From Paenibacillus oryzae (lineage in GTDB: Bacteria; Bacillota; Bacilli; Paenibacillales; Paenibacillaceae), in NCBI RefSeq assembly GCF_001675045.1, contig NZ_LYPA01000067.1, positions 1-64,000 of the forward strand: a stretch of 64,000 nt of DNA. The letters run 5' to 3'. The number at the start of each line of letters is the position of its first letter. Position 1 is the stretch's first letter. The notes under the pieces were generated by a model, which was not told where the DNA came from, made no database searches, and worked only from the letters and a program-made list of their open reading frames with translations. Shown here one piece after another: positions 8,134 through 16,908 of this stretch. Position numbers and translations under genes: made by a program.

Positions 8134-9138
8134 ATGCCAAAGGAATTTAGCGCACTTGTCGTAAATAAAACGGAGGAGAGTTTTTCAGTAAATATTGAAT
8201 CACTATCTTTTAATGACTTGCCAGACGGAGATGTGACGATAAGAGTTCATTACTCAAGTGTAAATTATAAAGATGGTTTAGCAAGTACGCCAAACGGAAA
8301 AATTGTTCAAAGATATCCCTTTGTTCCCGGAATCGACCTTGCAGGAACAGTTATTTCTTCTAAAGATTCTCGCTATAAAGAGGGTGACGAGGTTATTGTC
8401 ACAAGTTATGAGTTAGGTGTTTCTCATTATGGCGGATACAGTGAATATGCAAGAGTTCCGGGTGATTGGATAGTACCTCTGCCAGATAATTTGACATTGA
8501 AAGAAGCGATGATTTTTGGAACTGCAGGATTTACTGCGGCTCTTTCAATTCATCAATTAGAAAAAAATGGACTAACGCCAGAAAAAGGTCCCGTTTTAGT
8601 CACTGGAGCAACTGGTGGCGTAGGGAGTATGGCAGTTTTAATGCTTGCCAAACGGAATTATCAGGTAACCGCAAGTACAGGCAAAGAATCTGAATATGAT
8701 TACTTAAAGCAATTAGGAGCCCAGGAAGTGATTTCGCGCGAAGATGTTACACCTGAAAAAATACGTCCTCTTGGAAAAGAGAACTGGGCAGGCGCAGTTG
8801 ACCCAGTAGGCGGTAAGACATTAGCTGCTATCCTAAGCAACACTAAATATGGAGGATCTGTTGCTGTGAGTGGATTAACTGGAGGAGCCGAAGTGCCAAC
8901 AACCGTTTTCCCTTTTATACTTAGAGGTGTGAATGTATTAGGAATAGATTCGGTTTATTGTCCAAAAGATTTAAGAGAAGCACTATGGAACCAAATGGCC
9001 ACGGATTTAAAGCCAGATGGTTTAGAGACAATAATAAATGAAGTATCATTAAGAGAGTTACCCCAAACGCTAACTAACATCTTACAAGGTAAAGTTAGAG
9101 GCAGAACAGTTGTAAATATGCTGGATCTGCAACAATAG
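8134..9138 (+). CDS. acuI: YhdH/AcuI-family NADPH-dependent oxidoreductase
   Basis: 334 residues, the usual family length. It starts MPKEFSALVV after GAAAGGGG. The N-terminal GroES-like domain (SSVNYKDGLA, then FVPGIDLAGTV) has the family signature, and the Rossmann fold carries LVTGATGGVGSMAV at about residues 155-168. No zinc-binding Cys cluster is present, which fits the quinone-oxidoreductase-like branch of medium-chain dehydrogenases. AcuI reduces acryloyl-CoA to propionyl-CoA; YhdH-type members take other activated alkenes or quinones, so the true substrate is open. It pairs with the divergent TetR gene and faces a methyltransferase gene across a shared terminator. Confidence 0.85.
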   Translation: MPKEFSALVVNKTEESFSVNIESLSFNDLPDGDVTIRVHYSSVNYKDGLASTPNGKIVQRYPFVPGIDLAGTVISSKDSRYKEGDEVIVTSYELGVSHYGGYSEYARVPGDWIVPLPDNLTLKEAMIFGTAGFTAALSIHQLEKNGLTPEKGPVLVTGATGGVGSMAVLMLAKRNYQVTASTGKESEYDYLKQLGAQEVISREDVTPEKIRPLGKENWAGAVDPVGGKTLAAILSNTKYGGSVAVSGLTGGAEVPTTVFPFILRGVNVLGIDSVYCPKDLREALWNQMATDLKPDGLETIINEVSLRELPQTLTNILQGKVRGRTVVNMLDLQQ

Positions 9139-9199
9139 TGGGATCCGTCATGCACCAGATTGTGTTTCAAATTCAACAAGCGCTCTGACGTTTGTGAAA

Positions 9200-9255
9200 A
9201 AATGAGCAAGGTAGCAAACGAGCAGAGGAAATGCCGTTTGTCATCTTGCTCATTT
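9200..9255. terminator. Bidirectional terminator between convergent genes
   Basis: AAATGAGCAAG (9200-9210) pairs exactly with CTTGCTCATTT (9245-9255), with an inner CAAACG/CGTTTG pair. It separates the reductase (plus) from the methyltransferase (minus). Confidence 0.75.
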
Positions 9256-9286
9256 GATTTATGTCCCGACATAATAATGAAGGTTT

Positions 9287-9844
9287 TCATTTTTTGTGAC
9301 ATACGTATACAAATGCAGGAGGGAAATTGAAAGGTACAAAGGCCACTTCTTCGACGATAAAATGGTGGTTTAGTGTGCGTTTCATTTGAAGAGAAAACTG
9401 ATAAACAATAAGTATGCCTCCAGGTTTCAGGGCTAACTGAATCTGGTCTAATATTCGCTGCCTCATTTCATTGGAAAAATTGAAAAAGGGCAAACCACAG
9501 ATGACACAGTCTACGCTTTGGAGATCTTGCTGAGTCATTTTTTTGTATAAATATGAGGCGTTTGAACTGATTTGGAAGTGAAGGTAAGTCGATTTCAAGC
9601 GTTTTCTCATACCGGGATCTCGTTCGAATAAAAAAACGTTTGTAGGCTCAGCTATGTGGTATTGAATTAATCGGGTTATTGCCCCTGTACCTGAACCAAG
9701 CTCGGCTATAGAACTCACCTCGTTCCATGGCACTGAGTGTACCACCTTTTGCGCTAACCATTTTGAACTAGGTAAAACACTTCCAACCCGTTTGGGGTTC
9801 CTCAAAAATCCTAGTAATAAAAGCAAGTAATTGTAGAGCTTCAA
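9287..9844 (-). CDS. Class I SAM methyltransferase, phospholipid N-methyltransferase-like (paralogue 1)
   Basis: TTG start with GGAGGAG six bases upstream; 185 residues. Motif I is IAELGSGTGAITR at about residues 46-58. SVDCVICGLPFFNF fills the motif IV position, and ALKPGGILIVYQFS the motif VI region. The N-terminal FLRNPKRVGSVLPSS is typical of PmtA-like enzymes that methylate membrane lipids. It is about half identical by eye to the protein at 11712-12275, and the two flank the two-component genes. It is probably the last gene of the minus-strand cluster. Loss of a real phosphatidylethanolamine methylation role cannot be excluded. Confidence 0.75.
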   Translation of the reverse strand: MKLYNYLLLLLGFLRNPKRVGSVLPSSKWLAQKVVHSVPWNEVSSIAELGSGTGAITRLIQYHIAEPTNVFLFERDPGMRKRLKSTYLHFQISSNASYLYKKMTQQDLQSVDCVICGLPFFNFSNEMRQRILDQIQLALKPGGILIVYQFSLQMKRTLNHHFIVEEVAFVPFNFPPAFVYVCHKK

Positions 9845-9888
9845 GTCTTTCTCCTCCGTAAAACATCAAATGATGGTGTGAGTACATC

Positions 9889-10989
9889 TTAACTGGGATT
9901 ATTGATAGGCAAAGTGATTTTAAACGTAAACCGAGTGTCTACATGATCTAATACAATTGTACCGCGGTGCAACTCCACAATATTTTTGGATATGGAAAGT
10001 CCTAAGCCAGAACCGCTTTGAATGCCCTCACTACTCCTGGAATGGTCAACTTTGTAAAAGCGATCAAAAAGTTTGTTTTCTTGTTCTCTCGTGAGATGTG
10101 TTCCGTTATTTTCGATTTCTAATGTAATCGTTGTAAGCTCCTTTTTGATCCGAACATAGATCATTCCGGGTTTAAAAGAATACTTCAAGGCATTCATGAG
10201 CAGGTTATCGATAGCTCTGGCAATTTTATTGCTGTCGATACTCATGATAATCGGGGAATCACCAATATCTTTATGCAGTTGAATATGGTTCTCTTGAGCG
10301 ATAGGCTCAAAATCAAATAATAATTGATCTACTAGTTGACATAAATCAACTTGTTTATAATCCAATGTGGCATCCACTGAATTTAACTTTGTATATTCAA
10401 ACAGATCATCAAGCAATTTTTTCAGATGAATGGCTTTGTTATGTGTGTTATTAACAAATCGGTTGTATTCTTCCTGATTTTGAAACGTATTGGTTCTCAG
10501 AAGCTCAATATAGCCGATGATGCTTGTAAGAGGGGTTCTGAGATCATGTGAAATACCCGTAATCATTTCCATTTTGGAATTTTCGATCTCACGCTCTTTC
10601 AACATCTGCTTTTGTAAACGTTCGGTCATTTGATTAATATTATGAGCAACTCGCCCGAGTTCATCTTGGCGATTCATGGATACACGATAACTTAAGTTTC
10701 CCTCCGATATGGTCTGAAGTCCACGTTCTAAGGACATTAAATCTTTAACAATGCGTCTGGTGGAAAGTAAAAATGTTAAGATAAATATCAAAACAAAAAA
10801 GGGTGTAATAAAATAAGGGAAGAGAGTTCGAATCCATTCGTTCTCCCACCCATTCATATTGGTTATGAAAAAGATGAGAAGATTATTTAAACCAGCCGCA
10901 AGTGTGGCGCTTAATACAACGCGGAGCAAGATGTTTATTTGAATTCTTTTCCGGGGCTTCTTAAATAGTCGCTTCAATTTTATACCCAA
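9889..10989 (-). CDS. Sensor histidine kinase, two transmembrane segments
   Basis: 366 residues. Membrane segments lie near residues 20-45 and 58-79 with a very short external loop, the intramembrane-sensing layout common in envelope-stress kinases. A HAMP-like linker (SLERGLQTISEGNLSYRV) follows. The phospho-acceptor box is GISHDLRTPLTS, the N box NLLMNALKYS, and the G box SGSGLGLSISK, so this kinase looks functional. It overlaps the response-regulator gene by 29 bases, so the two are translated together. Two methyltransferase genes and a degenerate kinase lie in the same cluster. Confidence 0.88.
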   Translation of the reverse strand: MGIKLKRLFKKPRKRIQINILLRVVLSATLAAGLNNLLIFFITNMNGWENEWIRTLFPYFITPFFVLIFILTFLLSTRRIVKDLMSLERGLQTISEGNLSYRVSMNRQDELGRVAHNINQMTERLQKQMLKEREIENSKMEMITGISHDLRTPLTSIIGYIELLRTNTFQNQEEYNRFVNNTHNKAIHLKKLLDDLFEYTKLNSVDATLDYKQVDLCQLVDQLLFDFEPIAQENHIQLHKDIGDSPIIMSIDSNKIARAIDNLLMNALKYSFKPGMIYVRIKKELTTITLEIENNGTHLTREQENKLFDRFYKVDHSRSSEGIQSGSGLGLSISKNIVELHRGTIVLDHVDTRFTFKITLPINNPS

Positions 10990-11656
10990 CTCCCCACACA
11001 GTTTTAATGTACTGAGGGCTTCTTGGTGTATCCTCGATTTTTTCTCTTAAATTCCGGATATGAACCATCACGGTATTGTCTGAATAACCATAGGGCTCGT
11101 TCCAAACCGTTTCATAAATTTGCTCCGGGCTAAAAACTTGCCCGGGTCGACTTGAAAGCAGCTCTAAAATAGAAAATTCCAAAGGTGTTAATGAGATTTC
11201 TTTGTTGTTTTTTTTAACGGAATGTTTGCTCTTGTCGATGATTAGATCTCTAATGATGATAAGGTCTTTGATTTCTTCTTTTTTGCTTAGTAAATTCTGA
11301 CGCCGGAGCTGGGCTCTTACTCGAGCCAAAAGTTCTAACGGATTAAAGGGTTTGGTCATGTAATCATCTGCACCGGTAGTTAATCCTGTAATTTTATCAA
11401 TGTCCTCTTCTTTGGCTGATAACATAATAATCGGTACGTCGGAGATCTCCCTGATTTTGAAGCAGGCTTGAATGCCGTCCATCTTTGGCATCATGACGTC
11501 TAGGATTACAAGTTGGATTGAGGCTTGGTGCTCGAACGCCTGCAAGGCTTCTTCACCATTTGCAGCCTCGATGATCGTGTACCCTTCATTACGTAAATAT
11601 ACGTGGATGATATCTCTGATCTCAGGATCATCGTCTACAACAAGAATGGTATTCAT
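10961..11656 (-). CDS. OmpR-family response regulator
   Basis: 231 residues. The receiver domain has acidic residues in VVDDDPEI, the phospho-acceptor Asp in LVILDVMMPK (about residue 55) and the Lys in DDYMTKPFNP. The C-terminal winged helix (about 130-229) ends with NTVMVHIRNLREKIE and YIKTVWGVGYK, typical of the OmpR/PhoB group. It starts upstream of the kinase and overlaps it by 29 bases. Likely targets are its own cluster, including the two methyltransferases. Confidence 0.9.
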   Translation of the reverse strand: MNTILVVDDDPEIRDIIHVYLRNEGYTIIEAANGEEALQAFEHQASIQLVILDVMMPKMDGIQACFKIREISDVPIIMLSAKEEDIDKITGLTTGADDYMTKPFNPLELLARVRAQLRRQNLLSKKEEIKDLIIIRDLIIDKSKHSVKKNNKEISLTPLEFSILELLSSRPGQVFSPEQIYETVWNEPYGYSDNTVMVHIRNLREKIEDTPRSPQYIKTVWGVGYKIEATI

Positions 11657-11711
11657 TGGAATTGCTCCTTTTGGATCATATAATAGAAACTCAAAATCAT
11701 AAATGATTCAA

Positions 11712-12275
11712 TTACGTTTTCTTTTTCCGACACACGTAAACAAAAGCTGGCGGAATGTTCAGTGGAACAAAAGGAATGGTCTCAATAATAAAATGCTCAG
11801 AAAGTATCTTCTTCATCTGTAATGAGTATTGGAAAGCGATAAATAATCCTCCAGGCTTCAAAGCCTGAACAATTTGATCCACCAGTGTTTTTCTTAATTC
11901 AGATTCGAAGTTAAAAAAGGGAAGACCGCTGAATATACAATCTAATTGTTCGATATGTTGTTGCTTCATGCATTCTGCCAGATTTTCTGCATTTTTATAA
12001 CTTGAGTACTGGGGGAATTCGTGTTCCAGACTTGTTCTCATCTTATCATTCATTTCAAACATTAGCACTTTCATTGAATCCGTAACATGATTGCTAATAT
12101 GTCGAGTTATTGCTCCGGTTCCCGATCCGAGTTCAGCAATGGCCTTAACCTCACTCCAGGGCGCTTGTTTGACCATTTTTTTAGCTAGGAACCTGGAACT
12201 AGGAATGATACTTCCTATGTGTTTTGGGTTTTTCATAAAGCTACGTAAAAAAACCATATTATCTTTGACTTTCAT
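11712..12275 (-). CDS. Class I SAM methyltransferase, phospholipid N-methyltransferase-like (paralogue 2)
   Basis: The start is set at the ATG at 12275, with GGAGG 8 bases upstream; the ATG at 12290 overlaps that site. The protein is 187 residues. It carries IAELGSGTGAITRHI, CIFSGLPFFNFES and ALKPGGLFIAFQYS in the same order as paralogue 1, and both end VPLNIPPAFVYVC or nearly so. Keeping two near copies around one sensor/regulator pair suggests different lipid targets or an old tandem duplication. It is probably in one transcript with the two-component genes. Confidence 0.75.
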   Translation of the reverse strand: MKVKDNMVFLRSFMKNPKHIGSIIPSSRFLAKKMVKQAPWSEVKAIAELGSGTGAITRHISNHVTDSMKVLMFEMNDKMRTSLEHEFPQYSSYKNAENLAECMKQQHIEQLDCIFSGLPFFNFESELRKTLVDQIVQALKPGGLFIAFQYSLQMKKILSEHFIIETIPFVPLNIPPAFVYVCRKKKT

Positions 12276-12338
12276 CTTGATGACCTCCATCGTAAGTTAA
12301 GGAATTAACATCTTGTTGAGTTTTAAATAGCCATAAGC

Positions 12339-12697
12339 TCAGATAGTAAGGGCAGGAAGCTTGTCTTGAATCGGAAGCCCAGAGAGCAGGTGTTCACCAA
12401 AAAAAGTACCGATTGCAAACAGTAGCGTTGTCCAGAAAATTGCAACGGAGTATGAAATCACAGCAAATATTCTGTACTTAATGCCGCTTAGCCCAATTAG
12501 TAAAGGTGAAAAATATCGGACGACGGGGATAAACATGCCAACACAGATAGCAGTATTCCCTTTACGGTCTAAAATGTTCTCCGCTTTGACTTAATATCGC
12601 CGCAGTAAGGATTTTGATTTCATTTGGAATGGGAACGCCAAATGGACCTAACGAAAAAGCAATGATGAAAAAACAAATGGATGAAAATCTAAAGATT
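12339..12697 (-). pseudogene. dedA: DedA-family membrane protein, internally deleted
   Basis: Read on the minus strand, a first frame gives FHPFVFFIIAFSLGPFGVP then NEIKILTAAILSQSG, the N-terminal DedA region. After about 12595 a different frame continues ENILDRKGNTAICVGMFIP then VVRYFSPLLIGLSGIKYRIF to the end. The stretch of about 50 residues that should join them is gone. DedA proteins are flippase-like membrane proteins that recycle lipid carriers or phosphatidylethanolamine. One beside two lipid-methyltransferase-like genes supports a membrane-lipid theme for the cluster, although this copy is dead. Confidence 0.65.
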
Positions 12698-12705
12698 TGT
12701 ATGTT

Positions 12706-13764
12706 TCATTGCGGAGAGCCTTGTCTATCCAAAGGTAACCTGATCAAAACGGTATTGTTGATATGGCTTAACGATAAAGAGCCTCCGTGCTTCTCAATGA
12801 TTGTGCGAGCAATAGATAGTGCGAGTGTCCTATGAGACTTAATCATAAGCGGATTCTGTGCAGCATCGAATTCAGATTCAGTTTGATTTTCCATGCTGAA
12901 AACGATGTTGTTATTCTCCACGTCCATTGTGAAACGAATTACTCTATTATTGTTTATATTACTCGTGTGAATTTTAAAAAGATGAGTTATGGCCATAGTC
13001 ATTTTGGTTATATCGATCGGTAGGTAAACAGGAAATAAAATTGTTTCTTTCTTAATTGAAATTCCTTTTTTTTCTGTAAACGGAATTAAGCCGAGAATGA
13101 CCTCATCTACAAAGAGGGAAAGGTCAGTACGAATTAAATTCAAGCGGTTTTCTGTGAAGGTATGTCGTGCCAGTTCAAATAAATCATCCATGATTTCTTT
13201 CAACTGAAGTGCATCCTCATGAATAACTTGTAAAAGGTGTACGTATTGTTGTGATTTTTTGGCTGAATGGATATATAAATGCTGTACGTTGCTAATTAAT
13301 TGATTCACAGGAACATATAATTCTTCGCACGCTGCTTTCATTAAGTGCATATGAGCGTCCTCCATATGGCTATGTTCTATGGCTTCATTTTGAATTTGAT
13401 TTAACATGGTATTCAGATTAATTGAAAAATTTTTGAATTCACTAATTTGCATATCTGGAAATCTATATCCAAGATCGCCGTTAGCGATGGTTCGTATAGA
13501 GCGATTAATCACTTTTAAATCTTTTACAATAAAATGTGTTAACACTAAAAACGACAGGATGAAGGCAACTAAAAAAAAGGTCGGGATGAAGTAAGGCAAC
13601 TGTGTATAAATGAAAAAAATGTTACTTAGAAAAGCAAATGAACCTAATAAAAATGTGAAAAAGAATGTAGAGAAAAAGCCGGCCAAGAAACTGATTATGG
13701 CGCTAATTAAAATATTCGTTCGAATAGTATTGTTACGAAATAATGATGATGGAAAATGGATCAA
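12706..13764 (-). CDS. Degenerate histidine-kinase-like membrane protein
   Basis: About 352 residues from a TTG start with TTGGAG upstream; GTG at 13773 is the alternative. The layout copies the kinase at 9889-10989: two membrane segments, FIVKDLKVINRSIRTIANGDLGYRF as linker, then a kinase-like part. The H box is replaced (ACEELYVPVNQLISN has no His where SHDLRTP should be), the N box reads THLFKIHTSNI without the key Asn, and the G box is missing (SHRTLALSIARTI). It should not autophosphorylate or bind ATP normally. It may act as a regulatory partner of the intact kinase. Confidence 0.7.
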   Translation of the reverse strand: MIHFPSSLFRNNTIRTNILISAIISFLAGFFSTFFFTFLLGSFAFLSNIFFIYTQLPYFIPTFFLVAFILSFLVLTHFIVKDLKVINRSIRTIANGDLGYRFPDMQISEFKNFSINLNTMLNQIQNEAIEHSHMEDAHMHLMKAACEELYVPVNQLISNVQHLYIHSAKKSQQYVHLLQVIHEDALQLKEIMDDLFELARHTFTENRLNLIRTDLSLFVDEVILGLIPFTEKKGISIKKETILFPVYLPIDITKMTMAITHLFKIHTSNINNNRVIRFTMDVENNNIVFSMENQTESEFDAAQNPLMIKSHRTLALSIARTIIEKHGGSLSLSHINNTVLIRLPLDRQGSPQ

Positions 13765-13773
13765 ATCAACCAC

Positions 13774-14097
13774 TCCAATGATAAGTGCTTTAAATTAATG
13801 CTTCTACTTGCAATCATTATAAAAAGAACCTATAAAGAACTTCTGGTGAGAAATCTGAAGAAATTCTAAAGATTGGGGCACACGCACACACTGATGAATT
13901 GCTTCGATTGAGCAGGTTTTCAATACGGAAGCGGCTCTGAGGGAATGGAATAAGCACGGTTGGTGAGATAATCAGGTCAAGATATGTGGAATAGATGATA
14001 TGAAATTAATTCACAATAAAAAAGAAATAGTTTATTCTTGATTAATCAATGTAGAGTATGACGGTGACTCAGTATAACTATGAAAGAGGTTGTAAGA
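13774..14097. other. Intergenic region with a short coding remnant
   Basis: The frame 13893-13964 reads IASIEQVFNTEAALREWNKHGW before a stop and has no start or ribosome site, so it is probably the tail of a lost gene. The rest is AT-rich and should hold the divergent promoters of the kinase-like gene and arsN1. Confidence 0.35.
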
Positions 14098-14628
14098 ATG
14101 GAACCTAGTGATTCGTTACAGAAAAGATTTTATATTGTTAGATCTGCATTATCATCTGATTTAGAGGCAATCCTAAAAATTTATAACCAGGGAATTGAAG
14201 ATAGGATTGCTACACTGGAGACAGAAACAAAGAATATGGACTACATGAGAAGTTGGATTGAAGATCACCAGGACAGATATCAAGTATTAGTTGCAGAAAA
14301 TGAAGGAAGGTTGGTAGGTTGGGCGTCTTTAAATCGGTACTCTCAACGTCGTGCCTATGACGGTGTCGCAGATTTGTCAATCTACATATTACGTGAGTAT
14401 AGGGGTAAAGGCGTGGGCGGTCACCTGTTATCAGCTCTTGAACAAGCAGCAAAAGAAAATCAGTTTTATAAAATCATCCTCTTCACATTTCCCAATAATA
14501 TTGCTGGTCAAAAATTGTATCGTAGACATGGTTATCGAGAGGTAGGGATCTTTGAAAAGCAAGGGGTTTTAGATGGAAATATGGTTGATGTTATGATCAT
14601 GGAAAAGATGTTAAAGAAACAAACTTAA
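14098..14628 (+). CDS. arsN1: GNAT N-acetyltransferase, ArsN1-like (arsinothricin/phosphinothricin resistance)
   Basis: The ATG at 14098 has AAAGAGG 8 bases upstream, so it is preferred over the ATG at 14080. The protein is 176 residues. The phosphinothricin-acetyltransferase-like start (AILKIYNQGIEDRIATLET) and the acetyl-CoA loop YRGKGVGGHLL are clear, and the end (GQKLYRRHGYREVGIFEKQG) matches the family. Such enzymes N-acetylate glutamate analogues; the ArsN1 branch detoxifies the arsenic antibiotic arsinothricin and sits in ars operons. The adjoining arsR-acr3-arsC genes support that reading, but a plain PAT is possible. Confidence 0.7.
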   Translation: MEPSDSLQKRFYIVRSALSSDLEAILKIYNQGIEDRIATLETETKNMDYMRSWIEDHQDRYQVLVAENEGRLVGWASLNRYSQRRAYDGVADLSIYILREYRGKGVGGHLLSALEQAAKENQFYKIILFTFPNNIAGQKLYRRHGYREVGIFEKQGVLDGNMVDVMIMEKMLKKQT

Positions 14629-14734
14629 AATTGCATAAGGCAAATGGAGGGGCTTAAATTAAGCTCCTTTTTCATTTGAATAGCACATCTTTTCAATTTT
14701 TCAGTAAGAATCAATGGTGAGCAGTAATCAAAGC

Positions 14735-14780
14735 TTGACATATTTATAAACACATAACAATATAGTTATATACTTATGAG
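14735..14780 (+). promoter_or_regulatory. ars promoter and probable ArsR operator
   Basis: TTGACA (14735-14740) is a consensus -35 box; CAATAT (14758-14763) is a possible -10 at 17 bases. The overlapping AT-rich segment (ATATTTATAAACACATAA, then ATATAGTTATAT) has the imperfect dyad character of ArsR sites. The arsR ribosome site GAGGAGG follows directly. Confidence 0.55.
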
Positions 14781-14792
14781 GAGGTGACTAAG

Positions 14793-15116
14793 GTGGAGTT
14801 TGATAAATTAGCGGATGTATTAAAGGCGATTGCGGATCCAACAAGACTAAAAATGATCTCTTTACTGCGTACGCGAGATTGTTGCGTATGTGAACTGGTC
14901 CCCATTTTTAATATATCCCAACCGGCCATTTCCAAACACATTAGTCGCTTGAAATCAGCTCAATTGGTAAGTGAAACTCGGAAGGGGCAGTGGGTGTTCT
15001 ATTCGCTTAATGAGCAGCCTTTAAAAGATATTGGCTTTGCGCTGTCCAATCTCCCCGATTTATCAGGTGAACTGCTAAGGTTGAGGCAGCAAGGTCTGCT
15101 TGTTAATTGTGAGTGA
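14793..15116 (+). CDS. arsR: ArsR-family arsenite-responsive repressor
   Basis: The GTG at 14793 is chosen because GAGGAGG ends 8 bases upstream; the in-frame GTG at 14784 lies inside that site. The protein is 107 residues. The winged-helix core is [16 protein letters not shown] to [12 protein letters not shown], with the metal motif as CCVCELV in the recognition region. This is the E. coli-type arsenite site (ELCVCDL), so arsenite or antimonite should release the protein from DNA. It is the first gene of arsR-acr3-arsC; its stop lies 10 bases before the acr3 start. Confidence 0.92.
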   Translation: MEFDKLADVLKAIADPTRLKMISLLRTRDCCVCELVPIFNISQPAISKHISRLKSAQLVSETRKGQWVFYSLNEQPLKDIGFALSNLPDLSGELLRLRQQGLLVNCE

Positions 15117-15126
15117 AGGAGCTCGG

Positions 15127-16185
15127 ATGATGAAGGAAATAGTGAGTAAGCGGCTTTCATTTCTTGATCGTTATCTTACAGCTTGGATTTTTGTTGCTAT
15201 GGTTTTGGGAATTGGTATTGGCTATATATTACCCGAATTTACAGGGCTGTTAAATAGCTTTCAGGTGGGAACCACATCTGTCCCAATCGCCTTTGGGCTG
15301 ATTCTAATGATGTACCCTCAACTAGCTAAGGTACGTTATGAAGAAATTGGTCATGTATTTAGGGATCGAAAGGTTTTATTAATCTCCTTACTGCAAAACT
15401 GGCTAATTGGTCCCATTCTTATGTTCATATTAGCGATTGTTTTTCTTCATGATTATCCAGAATACATGATTGGTCTAATCATGATCGGGTTGGCTCGTTG
15501 TATTGCCATGGTCATTGTATGGAATGATTTATGTAAAGGAGATACAGAATACGCTGCTGGCCTGGTTGCCTTTAATTCCATTTTTCAAGTTTTGTTTTAT
15601 TCGATCTATGCGTATGTGTTCATTACGGTTCTGCCCGGTTGGTTTGGACTCGAAGGCATCGTGGTGGACATTACGATGTGGGAAGTGGCCAAGAGTGTTT
15701 TCATTTATCTTGGGATCCCGTTTCTGGCTGGTATGATGACTCGCTATGTATTGGTCACGGCGAAGGGGCGATCTTGGTATGAAGAGAAATTCATTCCTAG
15801 AATTAGTCCAGTTACTTTGATTGCGTTATTGTTTACCATCGTTGTTATGTTCTCCATAAAAGGTGAAATGATTATACAATTGCCGCTTGATGTGGTTCGA
15901 ATCGCTGTGCCGTTATTGATTTATTTTGTAGTGATGTTTCTTATTTCATTCTTCATGGCGAAGAGGTCAGGAGCCAGCTATAAAATTAGTTCATCCCTAG
16001 CTTTCACGGCTTCAGGGAACAATTTCGAGCTTGCAATCGCAGTGGCCATCGGCGTATTTGGATTGAACTCCGGTGCTGCCTTCGCTGCTGTCATTGGTCC
16101 TTTGGTCGAAGTTCCGGTGATGATTGCATTAGTCAACATTGCTCTTCGTTTTCAACGCAAGTACTTTTCAAAAGAAGCTAGTTAA
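15127..16185 (+). CDS. acr3: Acr3 arsenite efflux permease
   Basis: The ATG at 15127 (or 15130) is preferred over the upstream TTG because AAGGAG lies at 15116-15121. The protein is 352 residues, the usual Acr3 length, with about ten membrane segments. The conserved segment [15 protein letters not shown] carries the Cys needed for As(III) transport in characterised Acr3 proteins, and [20 protein letters not shown] is the second signature of the family. It exports arsenite driven by the proton gradient and acts with ArsC, encoded 21 bases downstream. Confidence 0.93.
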   Translation: MMKEIVSKRLSFLDRYLTAWIFVAMVLGIGIGYILPEFTGLLNSFQVGTTSVPIAFGLILMMYPQLAKVRYEEIGHVFRDRKVLLISLLQNWLIGPILMFILAIVFLHDYPEYMIGLIMIGLARCIAMVIVWNDLCKGDTEYAAGLVAFNSIFQVLFYSIYAYVFITVLPGWFGLEGIVVDITMWEVAKSVFIYLGIPFLAGMMTRYVLVTAKGRSWYEEKFIPRISPVTLIALLFTIVVMFSIKGEMIIQLPLDVVRIAVPLLIYFVVMFLISFFMAKRSGASYKISSSLAFTASGNNFELAIAVAIGVFGLNSGAAFAAVIGPLVEVPVMIALVNIALRFQRKYFSKEAS

Positions 16186-16206
16186 AGAAGAACTGGAGGA
16201 ATCGTA

Positions 16207-16629
16207 ATGTCGAACAAAAAAATCGTATATTTTTTATGCACAGGGAATTCGTGCCGGAGTCAGATAGCAGAGGGATTCGGACATCACTATCTTAGTGAGA
16301 AATTCGATGTGTATAGCGCTGGCATCGAGGCACACGGGTTGAATCCAAAAGCAGTTAGAGCTATGGCAGAGAAGGGGATCGATATTTCAAATCAAACCTC
16401 GGATATCATTAATCCGGAAATTTTAAATAAAGCCGATATTGTAGTTACCCTTTGCGGAGATGCAAATGACAAATGTCCGATTACACCACCGCATGTTATT
16501 CGTTTCCATTGGGGATTTGATGACCCTGCCAAAGCAACCGGCACCGAAGAAGAGCGGTGGGGCGTGTTCCAACGTGTTCGGGACGAGATCGAGGCTCGAA
16601 TCAAACAGTTTGCCATTGATGGGAAGTGA
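16207..16629 (+). CDS. arsC: Thioredoxin-coupled arsenate reductase
   Basis: 140 residues with GAGGAATCG before the ATG. The low-molecular-weight phosphatase loop is CTGNSCRSQ with catalytic Cys11 and Arg17. The redox Cys pair is at residues 83 and 90 ([10 protein letters not shown]). This three-Cys relay defines the thioredoxin-dependent (S. aureus pI258/B. subtilis) class, which reduces As(V) to As(III) for Acr3. The spacing within arsR-acr3-arsC indicates one transcript. Confidence 0.94.
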   Translation: MSNKKIVYFLCTGNSCRSQIAEGFGHHYLSEKFDVYSAGIEAHGLNPKAVRAMAEKGIDISNQTSDIINPEILNKADIVVTLCGDANDKCPITPPHVIRFHWGFDDPAKATGTEEERWGVFQRVRDEIEARIKQFAIDGK

Positions 16630-16683
16630 GCCTTAGTAGGCTTTCATTTTGGCGGCGGCAAGGGGAGGACTGGAGCAGAAACG

Positions 16684-16761
16684 ATGACTGTAGCCATTCG
16701 TCCAATCATTAATAACCGGGAATATCAACGCGAAGCCTTAAAGAAAATTTTAGGTGAATGA
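16684..16761 (+). other. Short frame after arsC, probably a remnant
   Basis: An ATG at 16684 opens 25 codons (MTVAIRPIINNREYQREALK...) just before a strong terminator. GGGGAGG lies 16 bases upstream, rather far. The sequence is not recognised. It could be a small protein of the ars transcript or the end of a lost gene. Confidence 0.3.
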
Positions 16762-16808
16762 TTGAGAAAGGGCTCATTGTCTTTTAACTGGCAATGGGCT
16801 TTTCAATC
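16760..16808 (+). terminator. Terminator of the ars operon
   Basis: GATTGAGAAAGGGCTCATTG (16760-16779) pairs with a near complement ending CAATGGGCTTTTCAATC (16792-16808), with a few G-T pairs. It closes arsR-acr3-arsC. Confidence 0.65.
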
Positions 16809-16860
16809 GGCCTTTTTAAATGCACAATGGATACATAGGATTTTTTAAATAAATTAATAC

Positions 16861-16873
16861 TTGCAAAATGCAA
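16861..16873. promoter_or_regulatory. Operator TTGCAAAATGCAA, site 1
   Basis: A perfect 13-bp palindrome (TTGCA-AAA-TGCAA) 35 bases before the MarR-type gene. The same 13-mer recurs at 17448-17460 and a variant at 17371-17389, consistent with autoregulation and control of the flavoprotein gene. Confidence 0.65.
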
Positions 16874-16908
16874 ATAATGATTGTATAACTGTAGAGGAGG
16901 TGATAGCT

